A stretch of DNA of 56,927 nt from Chryseobacterium sp. (GTDB lineage Bacteria; Bacteroidota; Bacteroidia; Flavobacteriales; Weeksellaceae), in assembly GCF_022712095.1 (NCBI RefSeq), contig NZ_JALAHD010000092.1, positions 1 to 56,927 on the forward strand. Reading direction: 5' to 3'. How positions within the stretch are numbered: position 1 is the stretch's first letter; every line of letters begins with the position of its first letter. The notes beneath the pieces were generated by a model. It made no database searches. It was not told the DNA's origin and was given only the letters and a program-made list of their open reading frames with translations. The position numbers and the translations under genes were made by a program. Below, one piece after another: positions 14,376-23,435 of this stretch.

Positions 14376-17024
14376 TTAAAACCTACCACTATCTTTTATC
14401 CAGTAAGCTATTTTTTCATTAAAGGATTTTTTATCTTTAAGATCCTCCAGATTCAAATGCATTCGATATCTCCAATAATGTGGAAAAACTGCAGGATTAT
14501 TAATTCTTTCATTATCCATATTAACATTGGTAAGTTCCTTATCTGTAGCCAAAAATTCCTGTAATGGGAATATAGCAAGCATAGCATCATTATAAAGATG
14601 CTGTTTCATAATGATTTCAGCCAAATGAGCATCTAGTTCCTGAGGAGCCATTCCGTACTGAACTAGCTGCTGATTAAAATATTTCTGAGTTAAAGCAGGA
14701 TATTCTTTCCACCATTGTCTTAAGGTAGAGCTGTCATGAGAAGATGCTGTAACCACATTCATATAATTGGCATTTTTAGGATCATAGAAAGGGATATTCT
14801 CAGAAGGCATACGCTGTACTTTTAAAGCAATAATAGCCAATTCATCCATTACAACAGGTACACATGCCGGAACCAAGCCTAAATCCTCCCCACAAATAAG
14901 CATTTGTGTTGCATTTAATATCATTGGAAGCTTTTCCATAGCCTGCTCATACCAAAGATAATCCTGCCTTCTGAAAAAGTAATCATGATACAGTTCATAA
15001 ATTGCTTTCTGTTCCCATTCCGTTAAGTATCGGAAAGAATCAGTCCCTGCAACGTTGAATCTGGGATGATAAACAATTTCTCCGTTTCTTTCTTCTGTTA
15101 AGAAAAGGACATTCGCACACAAAGAAATTAATTTTTCTTTCAGCTCTTCATTACTATTAACTTTAAAATAATCCGACAACTTTCTTTGGGTATCAAACTC
15201 TTCTTTAAAAGAGTAAGTCCCATCCGTATGATCATTCAGAAAGTGAAGAGCTTCATTCTTATCTTCACCAAAATAGTTCCAGAGAATCTCATCGTTGATA
15301 AAGGGTTTACAATATCTGTCAAAATTAAAAGGAATATTCCATGCTTTGAATTCATCAGTAACGATAGGTACAGCCGGATAAAAATATCCTAAAATTCCCT
15401 GAGTAGCAGAAATAGGCATTCTCCATATTCTAAAGAATCCTAAAATATGATCGATTCTCATCGCATCAAAATACTGCTCCAATGCTTTGAATCTGTTCTT
15501 CCACCATTTATATCCTTCAGCCTTCATGGCTTCCCAGTTATAAGTTGGAAATTCCCAGTTTTGTCCTAATTCCGTAAACTGATCAGGTGGTGCTCCTGCC
15601 TGGAAATCCATTCCAAACAATTCAGGCTCTGTCCAGGCCTCCACAGAATAACGGTAAATCCCTATCGGTAAATCCCCTTTAACAGAAACCCCAAGACTAT
15701 GCACATAATCAATAGCTTCTTTTAATTGTTTATGTAATTGGAACTGTACCCATGCATGAAGCATAGAGTCATCATATTCTTTATTACCTACAGAGAAAAA
15801 AGGGGATATTTTCCCTGCTATATATTTCTTATGCGTTTTCCAATCATTAAAGTTTGGAGTTTTATATTTATCTCTTAAAACACAAAAAGCAGAGTAAGGA
15901 ATTAGCCAATCTTCATTATCTTTTATGAATTTCTTAAAGCTCCTGTCTTTATAAATTTTATCTTTTTCGGCATTAAAAACAGCTTTTAAATAGTTCCATT
16001 TTCCTGAGATCATTTTTTCATAATCTATCAGTTCAAGGGCATTCAATGCTTTTTTATCCGCTTGATATTTTTCCTGAACCTCAGCAGGTAAAGGAAAATC
16101 TAAACTTTCTAAAGAAATATATTGTGGGTGTAATGCATACACAGACACGGCAGCGTAAGGATAAGAATCTGTCCAGCTATAATTAGCCGTCGTATCATTA
16201 ATAGGAAGCACCTGGATAATTCCCAGATTGGTTACTTTTGCCCAATCCGCCAATTTTTTTATATCGGAAAATTCTCCCACTCCAAAGCCATCTTCACTTC
16301 TTAATGAAAAAACAGGGACAGCTACTCCTGCTGCATGGTACATCTGATAGGCTTTAAATCTAAAATAATGATTAGAAACAATCTGTAAGATATCATCTTG
16401 AAGATTCGGAATCGTCGTTCTGTTTTCTCCGGTTTCAACATCTATAATTCTGCCTTCTTTTTTATCATAAATACAATATTTGTATTCCACTGACTGTTCT
16501 TCCGGAATTTCAACTGAGGTTTCCCAGATTCCAAAATCGGTCTGGGCTAAATGAAGTGCTTTATCATAATCCCATTTACCTAAAGACTCTGTATTTCCAA
16601 AGAGCACGATATGCCAGTCAGGATTATAAATGGGTGCTTCTATTCTAAACAGATGGGTATGTTTTTTTAGAACTGTAAACTTATCGGGACTAAACTGATT
16701 AAGTTTATTATGAAATACTTTATTATTAAGATAATTCTCCGGGAAATTTTTATTATTCCACTCATCAAAAATCAAAAATTCCTTATAATTATGCGGAAAA
16801 TTCAGATGATGCTGGACAAATTCTTCCCGAACTAAATTTCCTTTTTCATCTATCAATTGATACTGATAGGAAATTGATTTGGAAAAATAGTCTACTTCAC
16901 ATTTCCACCATCCATTTTCTGTATAATACATAGTATGGACCTGAGGTGTGGCTCCTTCATTGATCAGCAACTGCAAGTTCTCCCCGACTTTTGCGATGTA
17001 GCCTATATTAAAGTATAACTTCAT
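14376..17024 (-). CDS. malQ: 4-alpha-glucanotransferase with two N-terminal CBM20 domains (DPE2-like)
   Basis: An 882-residue GH77 enzyme that moves glucosyl or maltosyl units between alpha-1,4-glucans. Two starch-binding CBM20-type modules fill about 1-235 (for example WKCEVDY near 43 and VLFGNTESLGKWDYDKALHL at about 140-159). The GH77 barrel follows, opening with GVAVPVFSLRSEDGFGVGEF. The predicted nucleophile is Asp525 (MRIDHILGFFR), the acid/base Glu713 (ICGEDLG) and the stabiliser Asp764 (SHDSSTLR), so the active site is intact. The CBM20 pair and length match plant DPE2 and its bacterial relatives rather than the short E. coli MalQ, so the substrate may be maltose plus glycogen or a heteroglycan. 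No signal peptide is present. It is monocistronic, and no glycogen genes are in the window. Confidence 0.9.
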   Translation of the reverse strand: MKLYFNIGYIAKVGENLQLLINEGATPQVHTMYYTENGWWKCEVDYFSKSISYQYQLIDEKGNLVREEFVQHHLNFPHNYKEFLIFDEWNNKNFPENYLNNKVFHNKLNQFSPDKFTVLKKHTHLFRIEAPIYNPDWHIVLFGNTESLGKWDYDKALHLAQTDFGIWETSVEIPEEQSVEYKYCIYDKKEGRIIDVETGENRTTIPNLQDDILQIVSNHYFRFKAYQMYHAAGVAVPVFSLRSEDGFGVGEFSDIKKLADWAKVTNLGIIQVLPINDTTANYSWTDSYPYAAVSVYALHPQYISLESLDFPLPAEVQEKYQADKKALNALELIDYEKMISGKWNYLKAVFNAEKDKIYKDRSFKKFIKDNEDWLIPYSAFCVLRDKYKTPNFNDWKTHKKYIAGKISPFFSVGNKEYDDSMLHAWVQFQLHKQLKEAIDYVHSLGVSVKGDLPIGIYRYSVEAWTEPELFGMDFQAGAPPDQFTELGQNWEFPTYNWEAMKAEGYKWWKNRFKALEQYFDAMRIDHILGFFRIWRMPISATQGILGYFYPAVPIVTDEFKAWNIPFNFDRYCKPFINDEILWNYFGEDKNEALHFLNDHTDGTYSFKEEFDTQRKLSDYFKVNSNEELKEKLISLCANVLFLTEERNGEIVYHPRFNVAGTDSFRYLTEWEQKAIYELYHDYFFRRQDYLWYEQAMEKLPMILNATQMLICGEDLGLVPACVPVVMDELAIIALKVQRMPSENIPFYDPKNANYMNVVTASSHDSSTLRQWWKEYPALTQKYFNQQLVQYGMAPQELDAHLAEIIMKQHLYNDAMLAIFPLQEFLATDKELTNVNMDNERINNPAVFPHYWRYRMHLNLEDLKDKKSFNEKIAYWIKDSGRF

Positions 17025-17145
17025 TACAATTTTTTATAAAAGTACATTTAAATCTCGAAAAATAAAACTTCTTGAATATCAAATATTCATTAAAAAACCT
17101 CCTCAAATACTTGAAAAGGTCGTATTATATCACAAATTTAACAGA

Positions 17146-18309
17146 TTATTCTGTTACCAGTATTTTCTTATTCAACAATATTCTGCCAGCTTCATCGGAA
17201 ATATTTAAAAAATAGCTGTCAGCTTTAACATTTTTCAAATATACAGGCTCATCCAGATAACCGTCTTTAACAAATAAAGTCTGGCTTAAAACATTCCTGC
17301 CTACGCTATCAAGCATATTAACTTTTATATTTCCTTTTACCGTTCTATCATTTACCTTCACTGTAATAAAACCTTCCACTACTCTGGTAGGATATACATC
17401 AATATTAGAAAGGGTATTCAGTCCGTCCTGAAAATTCACATAATATTTGCTGGCCAGATCATACACCGGAAGCTTTAAACTTCCCTGAAGTTTCATGGCC
17501 TGAAGGGTTTCTAAATTTATTTCATAGAGTACACCTCCTTTTTCACTTCCTATAATTACTTTCCCATCGAAGTTTACTGCGGCACCATTGATCGGATAGT
17601 TATTGGGCAGTCCGGTAATTTTGCCGACAAATACAGCTCTTAATTCCGGGGTTATGATTTTAAAAACATTTCCCGAAGCTGAAAAAACGTAGAAATTATT
17701 TTCTGTATCACCTACCATATCACCACCAAACCCCGTTTTTATATTGGTAAATGAATTAATCCCATTATTGATATCATCTTTAACAGATCCCAGATTATTA
17801 GCAATATATAGGTTATTTACTTTCGTAATCTGAATAAACTGGTTTCCTGCATTACTCAGAGCGTATATATTTCCATCATAACCAGAAGACATTCTCGTCA
17901 TCTGCGAATTAACATCAGATTCTGTGACATTGATGGCATTGTTCTCCACCAGCACAATTTCTTTTGTCTGCGGATTCAAGATATAAATATTTGATGATAA
18001 TAAGGGTATATACACCAAGGTATTATCAAGGGAATTATAACCTAATGTAGCGATAATGTGAGCCTGGGCATTATTAGAAGTATTTTTATCTTCTGTAACA
18101 ACACCTCTCCTGTTTTGAGAAAAGACTTTAGCCTCTGAATCAGCACCAAATATACTTTGCCCCTGCATCCCGTTTCCCATATCAAGGCTTCTGAAATCAT
18201 TAAAAGCTATTTTAGAGGAATCTTTCCCGGTAATTGCAAAAAAATCCTGCTGTGCCTGAGCAGTAATATTCAATAACAGTAGAAAAACAGGTAGTAATCT
18301 TTTTTTCAT
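17146..18309 (-). CDS. Secreted beta-propeller-like protein with T9SS sorting domain
   Basis: 387 residues from the ATG at 18309; the longer frame starts at a TTG two codons earlier. A signal peptide (MKKRLLPVFLLLLNITAQAQ) is followed by repeated strand blocks (for example GYNSLDNTLVYIPLLSSNIY, SGYDGNIYALSN and GNVFKIITPELRAVFVGK) that look like propeller blades. The final 80 residues, from SNIDVYPTRVVEGFITVKV to the end (SYFLNISDEAGRILLNKKIL), form a type A C-terminal sorting domain of the Por/type IX secretion system. It should be exported across the outer membrane and attached or released there. I recognise no catalytic motif. It lies downstream of cysS behind a hairpin. Confidence 0.75.
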   Translation of the reverse strand: MKKRLLPVFLLLLNITAQAQQDFFAITGKDSSKIAFNDFRSLDMGNGMQGQSIFGADSEAKVFSQNRRGVVTEDKNTSNNAQAHIIATLGYNSLDNTLVYIPLLSSNIYILNPQTKEIVLVENNAINVTESDVNSQMTRMSSGYDGNIYALSNAGNQFIQITKVNNLYIANNLGSVKDDINNGINSFTNIKTGFGGDMVGDTENNFYVFSASGNVFKIITPELRAVFVGKITGLPNNYPINGAAVNFDGKVIIGSEKGGVLYEINLETLQAMKLQGSLKLPVYDLASKYYVNFQDGLNTLSNIDVYPTRVVEGFITVKVNDRTVKGNIKVNMLDSVGRNVLSQTLFVKDGYLDEPVYLKNVKADSYFLNISDEAGRILLNKKILVTE

Positions 18310-18364
18310 ATACAAGGTTTTATCAGCACTAAGTTACATAATTTCAAATTGTGTATAAAAAATA

Positions 18365-18405
18365 TCTCGCAAACTGAGATGATACTATTTGTTCAATTTG
18401 CGAGA
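18365..18405 (-). terminator. cysS terminator hairpin
   Basis: TCTCGCAAA (18365-18373) and TTTGCGAGA (18397-18405) pair perfectly, and TGA/TCA extend the stem after one mismatch, leaving a 15-base loop. A T-run follows on the minus strand, 24 bases after the cysS stop. Confidence 0.7.
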
Positions 18406-18429
18406 ATATATAATTTGTTAATTTCTTAT

Positions 18430-19896
18430 TTAGTTCAGGACATAAGATGTTCCGTCTCTGCCATCTTTCAGCTCAATCCCTTCTGCTAAAAGCCTGTCTC
18501 TGATTTGGTCGGAAAGTTCAAAATTTTTGGCTTTTCTGGCTTGGTTTCGCAATTCAATTAAAACCTGCAAAGTCTGGTCTAACTTTTCATTATTATTTTC
18601 TTCGATCGCCTGTAATCCAAGCACATCAAAAATAAAGGCCTTAAGTATTTCTTTCAGTTCCTCTAAATCTTTTGTAGAAATTGTTTCTTTTCCATCATTC
18701 AAAGCAAAAATATATTTTACCACTTCAAATAAATGAGCAATAAGAATCGGGGAATTAAAATCGTCTGTTAATGCTTCATAGCATTTATTTTTCCAATCCT
18801 GAAGATTAAATCCTGATTCCTTAACCTCATCGGGTGTAATAGAATTAAGAAGTTTATAGGCCTCCATTAATCTTAAATACCCTTTTTCACTGGCTACCAT
18901 TGCATCATTGGAAATATCCAATACGCTTCGGTAATGAGCCTGTAAAAAGCAGAAACGTACTATCGTGGGATGAAAAGGTTTTTCAAAGAAATTATTGTCT
19001 CCAGAAACCAATTGCATAGGCAGGATATAATTTCCTGTAGATTTACTCATACGCTGCCCGTTCATGGTAAGCATATTGGCATGCATCCAGTAATTTACCG
19101 GACTTGTATCATTGCAGGCTTTTCCCTGTGCTATTTCACATTCATGATGTGGAAATTTAAGATCCATTCCTCCTCCGTGGATATCAAAGTTCTCTCCCAG
19201 ATATTTTGTACTCATTGCAGTACATTCGAGGTGCCATCCAGGAAATCCTTCTCCCCAAGGAGAGTTCCATCGCATGATATGAGCAGGAGATGCTTTTTTC
19301 CATAAAGCAAAATCCTGAGGATTCTTCTTTTCACCCTGACCATCAAGATCTCTGGTATTAGCGAACAATTCTTCGATATTTCTTTTGGAAAGTTCTCCGT
19401 AGTTCATTCCTCTTTTATTATATTCAATTACATCAAAGTAAACGGAACCATTACTTTCATAAGCAAATCCCTTCTCTATCAGCTTTTGAGTCAGCTCAAT
19501 CTGCTCTACAATATGTCCTGTTGCCGTAGGCTCTATATTAGGAGGTAATAAATTAAACATTTCAAGTACCTTATGAAAATCAACCGTATATTTCTGTACG
19601 ATTTCCATGGGTTCTAATTTTTCAAGACGGGTCTGCTTGACGAACCTGTCATTTTCCACATTCCCATCATCCGTAAGGTGTCCTGCATCCGTAATATTTC
19701 TTACATATCTCACCTTATATCCTAAATGTATCAGTGTTCTGTAGATAAAGTCGAAGGAAAGGAATGTTCTCACATTTCCTAAATGCACATTACTGTAAAC
19801 TGTAGGTCCACAAACATACATCCCTATATTTCCTTCTAAAATAGGTTTAAATATTTCTTTTTCTGCTGTAAGCGAGTTATATATTTTTAACTGCAT
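18430..19896 (-). CDS. cysS: Cysteinyl-tRNA synthetase
   Basis: A class I aminoacyl-tRNA synthetase of 488 residues (usual length) that charges tRNA-Cys in the cytoplasm. It shows the N-terminal [17 protein letters not shown] block, containing the zinc Cys and the HIGH-type motif (here HLGN), the zinc-site segment [10 protein letters not shown] near 225, the [18 protein letters not shown] block, and the KMSKS-type loop RMSKSTGNY near residue 280. The C-terminal DALR-like helical domain ends normally. A short palindrome (GACAATTGTC at 19958-19967) lies about 60 bases upstream; I cannot assign it a role. Confidence 0.97.
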   Translation of the reverse strand: MQLKIYNSLTAEKEIFKPILEGNIGMYVCGPTVYSNVHLGNVRTFLSFDFIYRTLIHLGYKVRYVRNITDAGHLTDDGNVENDRFVKQTRLEKLEPMEIVQKYTVDFHKVLEMFNLLPPNIEPTATGHIVEQIELTQKLIEKGFAYESNGSVYFDVIEYNKRGMNYGELSKRNIEELFANTRDLDGQGEKKNPQDFALWKKASPAHIMRWNSPWGEGFPGWHLECTAMSTKYLGENFDIHGGGMDLKFPHHECEIAQGKACNDTSPVNYWMHANMLTMNGQRMSKSTGNYILPMQLVSGDNNFFEKPFHPTIVRFCFLQAHYRSVLDISNDAMVASEKGYLRLMEAYKLLNSITPDEVKESGFNLQDWKNKCYEALTDDFNSPILIAHLFEVVKYIFALNDGKETISTKDLEELKEILKAFIFDVLGLQAIEENNNEKLDQTLQVLIELRNQARKAKNFELSDQIRDRLLAEGIELKDGRDGTSYVLN

Positions 19897-20010
19897 TATG
19901 TTCTTTTTAATTTTTAAAATTTAATTGAGTTCGGTCCATAGGATATTAGCAACAACAGACAATTGTCACTAAAAATATTTTGTCTGAAACTTTTTTAAAT
20001 TTTATCATAA

Positions 20011-20442
20011 TCAAATAGCTTTTAGATGATAATTCATATGATCTACATAATCACTGATGAGGAATTCCAGCGTAAAAACTTGTGGTTTCCCTTTCGTAGT
20101 ATCACAAATACGGGTTAAAGCTTCATCAGGTATATTTTCAACGGTATGTACAATCTGAAGGTTTAAAACTTTCCATAAACTGATCACCTCAGCCGTAGGA
20201 ATATTCTGATAGTTTTGAGCTTTTACCCAAAAATCCTGGTCATAAATGATATTTTCATTTTCTTTATATTGGGTAACTACAAATCGTCTGATATTAGTCA
20301 AAGCACTATCACACAGATGTCCCAAAACTTCTTTTTTAGACCATTTTTCGGGTTGAGGTTTATATGACCAATCCTCTTCAGAGATTTTTTCAAATCTTTG
20401 AAGTTCACTTTCTATTATATTTTTGAGAATCTGATAGTTCAT
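20011..20442 (-). CDS. DinB-family four-helix protein
   Basis: 143 residues matching the DinB/YfiT-like helical bundle. The metal-binding histidines are apparent in EVLGHLCDSA (about 39-48) and in the C-terminal DYVDHMNYHL (about 131-140). WSYKPQPEKWSKKE near 25-38 is a typical DinB-superfamily block. Some members are metal-dependent thiol transferases, including bacillithiol transferases (BstA); since bshA is present in this genome that role is possible but not shown. It begins 12 bases after the folE stop, so it is probably co-transcribed with folE. Confidence 0.8.
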   Translation of the reverse strand: MNYQILKNIIESELQRFEKISEEDWSYKPQPEKWSKKEVLGHLCDSALTNIRRFVVTQYKENENIIYDQDFWVKAQNYQNIPTAEVISLWKVLNLQIVHTVENIPDEALTRICDTTKGKPQVFTLEFLISDYVDHMNYHLKAI

Positions 20443-20454
20443 TATAGATTTAAT

Positions 20455-21126
20455 TTAATCAAATTTAGCATGACTTCCTACGTAATGCAGGAATTCCTGT
20501 CTTGTAATAGGGTTTGTTCTAAAAATACCACTTAGTTCCGCTGTAATGGTAGAACTTGCCGTATCTTTTATTCCTCTGCAATTTACACACAAATGTTTGG
20601 CATCTATAATACACGCTACATTTTTAGTTCCTAATGCTTCTTTAAGAGCTTCCACTATCTGCATGGTCAGCCTTTCCTGAACCTGTGGCCTTTTAGCGTA
20701 ATAGTCTACAATTCTATTAATTTTAGAGAGCCCTATTACTTCTCCATTGGAAATATAAGCAACATGAGCTTTTCCAATAATAGGTAAAAAATGGTGCTCG
20801 CAGAAAGAATAAACTGTAATATCCTTTTCCACTAACATTTGTCTATATTTATATTTATTGGAGAAAGTAGAAATTCCCGGTTTATTTTCGGGAAGAAGTC
20901 CTCCAAAAATTTCATTCACATACATTTTAGCAACACGCTTCGGAGAATCCTTAAGGGAATCGTCAGTCATATCTAATCCCAATGTTTCCATAATTTCTCC
21001 GAAAAGCTGAGTAATTTTTTCTACTTTTTCCTGTGGCGATTTATCAAAAGCATCCTTCCTTATAGGTGTATGCTCTTTCCCTGTAAAAATATCATCGTCG
21101 TTATCAGTAAAATCAACCATTTCCAT
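20455..21126 (-). CDS. folE: GTP cyclohydrolase I
   Basis: 223 residues, normal for FolE. It converts GTP to 7,8-dihydroneopterin triphosphate, the entry to folate and tetrahydrobiopterin synthesis. The zinc ligands lie in YSFCEHHFLPIIGKAHVAY (Cys and His near 110-113) and in CVNCRGIKDTASSTITAE (Cys near 181). The N-terminal 40 residues are acidic and variable. The start could be this ATG or the second one (Met3, 21120). A TATTTTTG box ends 11 bases upstream, so the leader would be very short. Folate supply connects it loosely with the nearby metF/metH genes. Confidence 0.95.
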   Translation of the reverse strand: MEMVDFTDNDDDIFTGKEHTPIRKDAFDKSPQEKVEKITQLFGEIMETLGLDMTDDSLKDSPKRVAKMYVNEIFGGLLPENKPGISTFSNKYKYRQMLVEKDITVYSFCEHHFLPIIGKAHVAYISNGEVIGLSKINRIVDYYAKRPQVQERLTMQIVEALKEALGTKNVACIIDAKHLCVNCRGIKDTASSTITAELSGIFRTNPITRQEFLHYVGSHAKFD

Positions 21127-21137
21127 TTATTTTGGGA

Positions 21138-21145
21138 CAAAAATA
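21138..21145 (-). promoter_or_regulatory. Putative folE -7 box
   Basis: Minus-strand TATTTTTG is a full match to TAnnTTTG. No -33 TTG is visible. It ends 11 bases before the folE ATG. Confidence 0.42.
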
Positions 21146-21219
21146 CGGATAATATTTCTTCATTATATTTTAAATTCGCCTAAAAAATATTACCTTCCCA
21201 TTCTATTTGTATATTAACC

Positions 21220-22377
21220 ATGATTTTTGTTGAAGAAGTACAAAATGAAAAGCAGAAAAAAGAATTTTTAGAATTTCCGGTAAGGCTTTACCAGCATGAT
21301 AAAAATTATATCCGACCCCTTAATCACGAAATTGAAATTTTTTTCGACCCTACTAAAAATAAATTTTTTAAAAGCGGGGAATGTAAAAGATTTTTGTTTC
21401 TGAACAAGGACCATGAAACTGTAGGTAAAGTAGCCGTTTTCATTAATACACTTTACGAACAAGACCAACCCACAGGAGGGATTGGCTTTTTCGACTGTAT
21501 CAATGATCAACAAACTGCCGACTTTATATTTGATTATTGCAAGGAATGGCTGCGAGAAAGAGGAATGGAGGCGATGGACGGCCCTATTAACTTTGGGGAA
21601 CGGGATAAGTTTTGGGGATTACTCACCGAGGGCTATATGGAACCTTTATACGGCATGAATTATAATTTCCCTTACTATAAAGAACTTCTTGAAAATTACG
21701 GTTTCCGTATTTATTATGAGCAGCTTTGTTTCTCACGACCCATTTTTGCTGAGGTTTCTAGAGTATTCACCCTTATGCACGCTAAACATTCACGAAACCC
21801 TGCCATTTCTGCAAAACCTTTAAAAAAAAATAATCTGGAAAAGTTTGCAGCAGATTTCGTTGAAATCTATAATCAGGCCTGGGCATCTCATGGTGGTGGA
21901 AAGCAGATGGAAAAAGCGAAAGCCATAAGGATATTCAAAACAATGAAACCTATCATCAATGAACATATTTCATGGTTTGTCTATGAGAACGAAAGGCCGA
22001 TTGCCATGTGGATAAACATTCCGGATCTGAACCAATGGTTTAAATATCTGAATGGAAAATTCGGATTCCTTCAAAAACTGAAATTCTTGTGGTATAAAAG
22101 TTTTAAGAAAAATGAAAAGATGGTGGGTTTAGTATTTGGAGTAATTCCCGCATGGCAGAAGAAAGGTATCGAAGGCTATATGATCTGGGAAGGCACCCAA
22201 CATCTTAGAAAAAACACAGATTTTACTGTTACAGAACTGCAATGGATCGGCGATTTCAATCCTAAAATGATCAAAATTGCAGAAACTCTGGATACAACTG
22301 TTACAAGACGATTAGCTACTTACAGGTATTTATTTGACAGAAATAAAGAGTTTGAAAGGCATCCAATAGTAGACTAG
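21220..22377 (+). CDS. GNAT-like acetyltransferase family protein, function unknown
   Basis: A 385-residue cytoplasmic protein that I place in a large Bacteroidota family with GNAT-like fold. The N-terminal half (VRLYQHDKNYIRPLNHEIE near 22-40; GRDKFWG-type segment FGERDKFWGLLTEG near 126) and the C-terminal GVIPAWQKKGIEGYMIWEG block (about 307-325), equivalent to the acetyl-CoA loop, suggest an N-acyltransferase. The substrate is unknown. It is a lone gene between folE (divergent) and metF (convergent). Confidence 0.65.
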   Translation: MIFVEEVQNEKQKKEFLEFPVRLYQHDKNYIRPLNHEIEIFFDPTKNKFFKSGECKRFLFLNKDHETVGKVAVFINTLYEQDQPTGGIGFFDCINDQQTADFIFDYCKEWLRERGMEAMDGPINFGERDKFWGLLTEGYMEPLYGMNYNFPYYKELLENYGFRIYYEQLCFSRPIFAEVSRVFTLMHAKHSRNPAISAKPLKKNNLEKFAADFVEIYNQAWASHGGGKQMEKAKAIRIFKTMKPIINEHISWFVYENERPIAMWINIPDLNQWFKYLNGKFGFLQKLKFLWYKSFKKNEKMVGLVFGVIPAWQKKGIEGYMIWEGTQHLRKNTDFTVTELQWIGDFNPKMIKIAETLDTTVTRRLATYRYLFDRNKEFERHPIVD

Positions 22378-22430
22378 ATTTATTTTCGATTCCGATTACA
22401 TTATTATTTCATTATTCTAAAATCGAAATA

Positions 22431-22455
22431 AAAAAGGCTGCTCATTAAGCAGCCT
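22431..22455 (-). terminator. Terminator of the methionine gene run (after metF)
   Basis: AGGCTGCT (22435-22442) and AGCAGCCT (22448-22455) form an 8-bp stem with a 5-base loop and a T-run on the minus strand, 14 bases past the metF stop. Confidence 0.8.
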
Positions 22456-22468
22456 AGTTAAATGTATA

Positions 22469-23428
22469 TCAAAATAGCTCACTAGCTACTTTTTTAATGT
22501 TATCACTTTTTCCCATTGAATAGAAGTGCAGTACAGGTACTCCAAAATCAAGAAGCTCTTTACACTGGTTAATTGCCCATTCTATACCGATCTGTTTAAC
22601 CGCTTCATTATTTTTAGCACTTTCCACTGCTGTGATCAAATCTTCGGGAAGATCTATCTTAAATACCTGAGGTAATATTTTTAAATGTTTTTTAGTTGCA
22701 ATAGGCTTAATTCCCGGAATAATAGGAATGTTAATTCCCATTTCACGGACCTTCTTTACGAACTCTATGTATTTTTTATTATCAAAAAACATTTGAGTTA
22801 CGATATAATCTGCTCCGGCATCTACTTTTTGCTTCAGCCATTTCAAATCATAATTCATGGAAGGGGCTTCAATATGCTTTTCAGGATATCCGGCAACTCC
22901 TATGCAGAATTTATTGAATTCATCACACACCTGGTCTTCATCATGAAGGTATTTCCCTCTTCCCAGATCATTGATCTGATGTACAAGATCCATCGCACTT
23001 TCATGTCCTCCAGGCGTTGGCTCAAAATACTGATGCCCTTTCATAGCATCTCCGCGAAGCGCCATCACATTCTCTATTCCCAGATACATACAATCTACCA
23101 GAAGATATTCTGTTTCTTCTTTTGTAAATCCTCCACAAAGTAAGTGAGGAACTGTATCCACATCATATTTATGCTGAATAGCTGCGCAAATCCCTAATGT
23201 TCCCGGGCGCATTCTGGTAGTTTTCCTCTCCATCAATCCGTTTCCTTTATCGATATAAATGTATTCTTCCCTAGAAGTGGTTACATCGATAAAAGGAGGT
23301 TTAAATTCCATCAATGGATCTATATTTTTATATAAATCTTCAATTCCAATCCCTTTTGTCGGAGGAATAACTTCCAGAGAAAAGAGCGTTTTTCCATTGG
23401 CATTCTTTATATGTTCAGTAATCTTCAT
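22469..23428 (-). CDS. metF: 5,10-methylenetetrahydrofolate reductase
   Basis: A 319-residue FAD-dependent TIM-barrel enzyme that reduces methylene-THF to 5-methyl-THF, the methyl donor for the MetH next door. Key blocks are FSLEVIPPTKG (the catalytic Glu near residue 19), LALRGD-type MALRGDAMKG near 138, the AGYPEKH motif near 185, and DYIVTQMFFDN near 217. Length is as expected for bacterial MetF. It starts 7 bases after the metH stop, and a strong terminator follows. It is therefore the last gene of the methionine run. Confidence 0.96.
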   Translation of the reverse strand: MKITEHIKNANGKTLFSLEVIPPTKGIGIEDLYKNIDPLMEFKPPFIDVTTSREEYIYIDKGNGLMERKTTRMRPGTLGICAAIQHKYDVDTVPHLLCGGFTKEETEYLLVDCMYLGIENVMALRGDAMKGHQYFEPTPGGHESAMDLVHQINDLGRGKYLHDEDQVCDEFNKFCIGVAGYPEKHIEAPSMNYDLKWLKQKVDAGADYIVTQMFFDNKKYIEFVKKVREMGINIPIIPGIKPIATKKHLKILPQVFKIDLPEDLITAVESAKNNEAVKQIGIEWAINQCKELLDFGVPVLHFYSMGKSDNIKKVASELF

Positions 23429-23435
23429 ATCTTTA

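Noticed and set aside
18365..18405. Long hairpin after cysS as an attachment site or small RNA
   Set aside because: Position just after cysS and the T-run fit an ordinary terminator. No integrase or second copy is present.
19958..19967. GACAATTGTC palindrome upstream of cysS
   Set aside because: Ten bases of perfect symmetry in AT-rich DNA is not significant alone, and it is not placed at a recognisable promoter.
22685..23143. 152-residue frame antisense to metF
   Set aside because: It lies wholly within metF, has a composition typical of a reversed coding strand and no recognisable domain or promoter.
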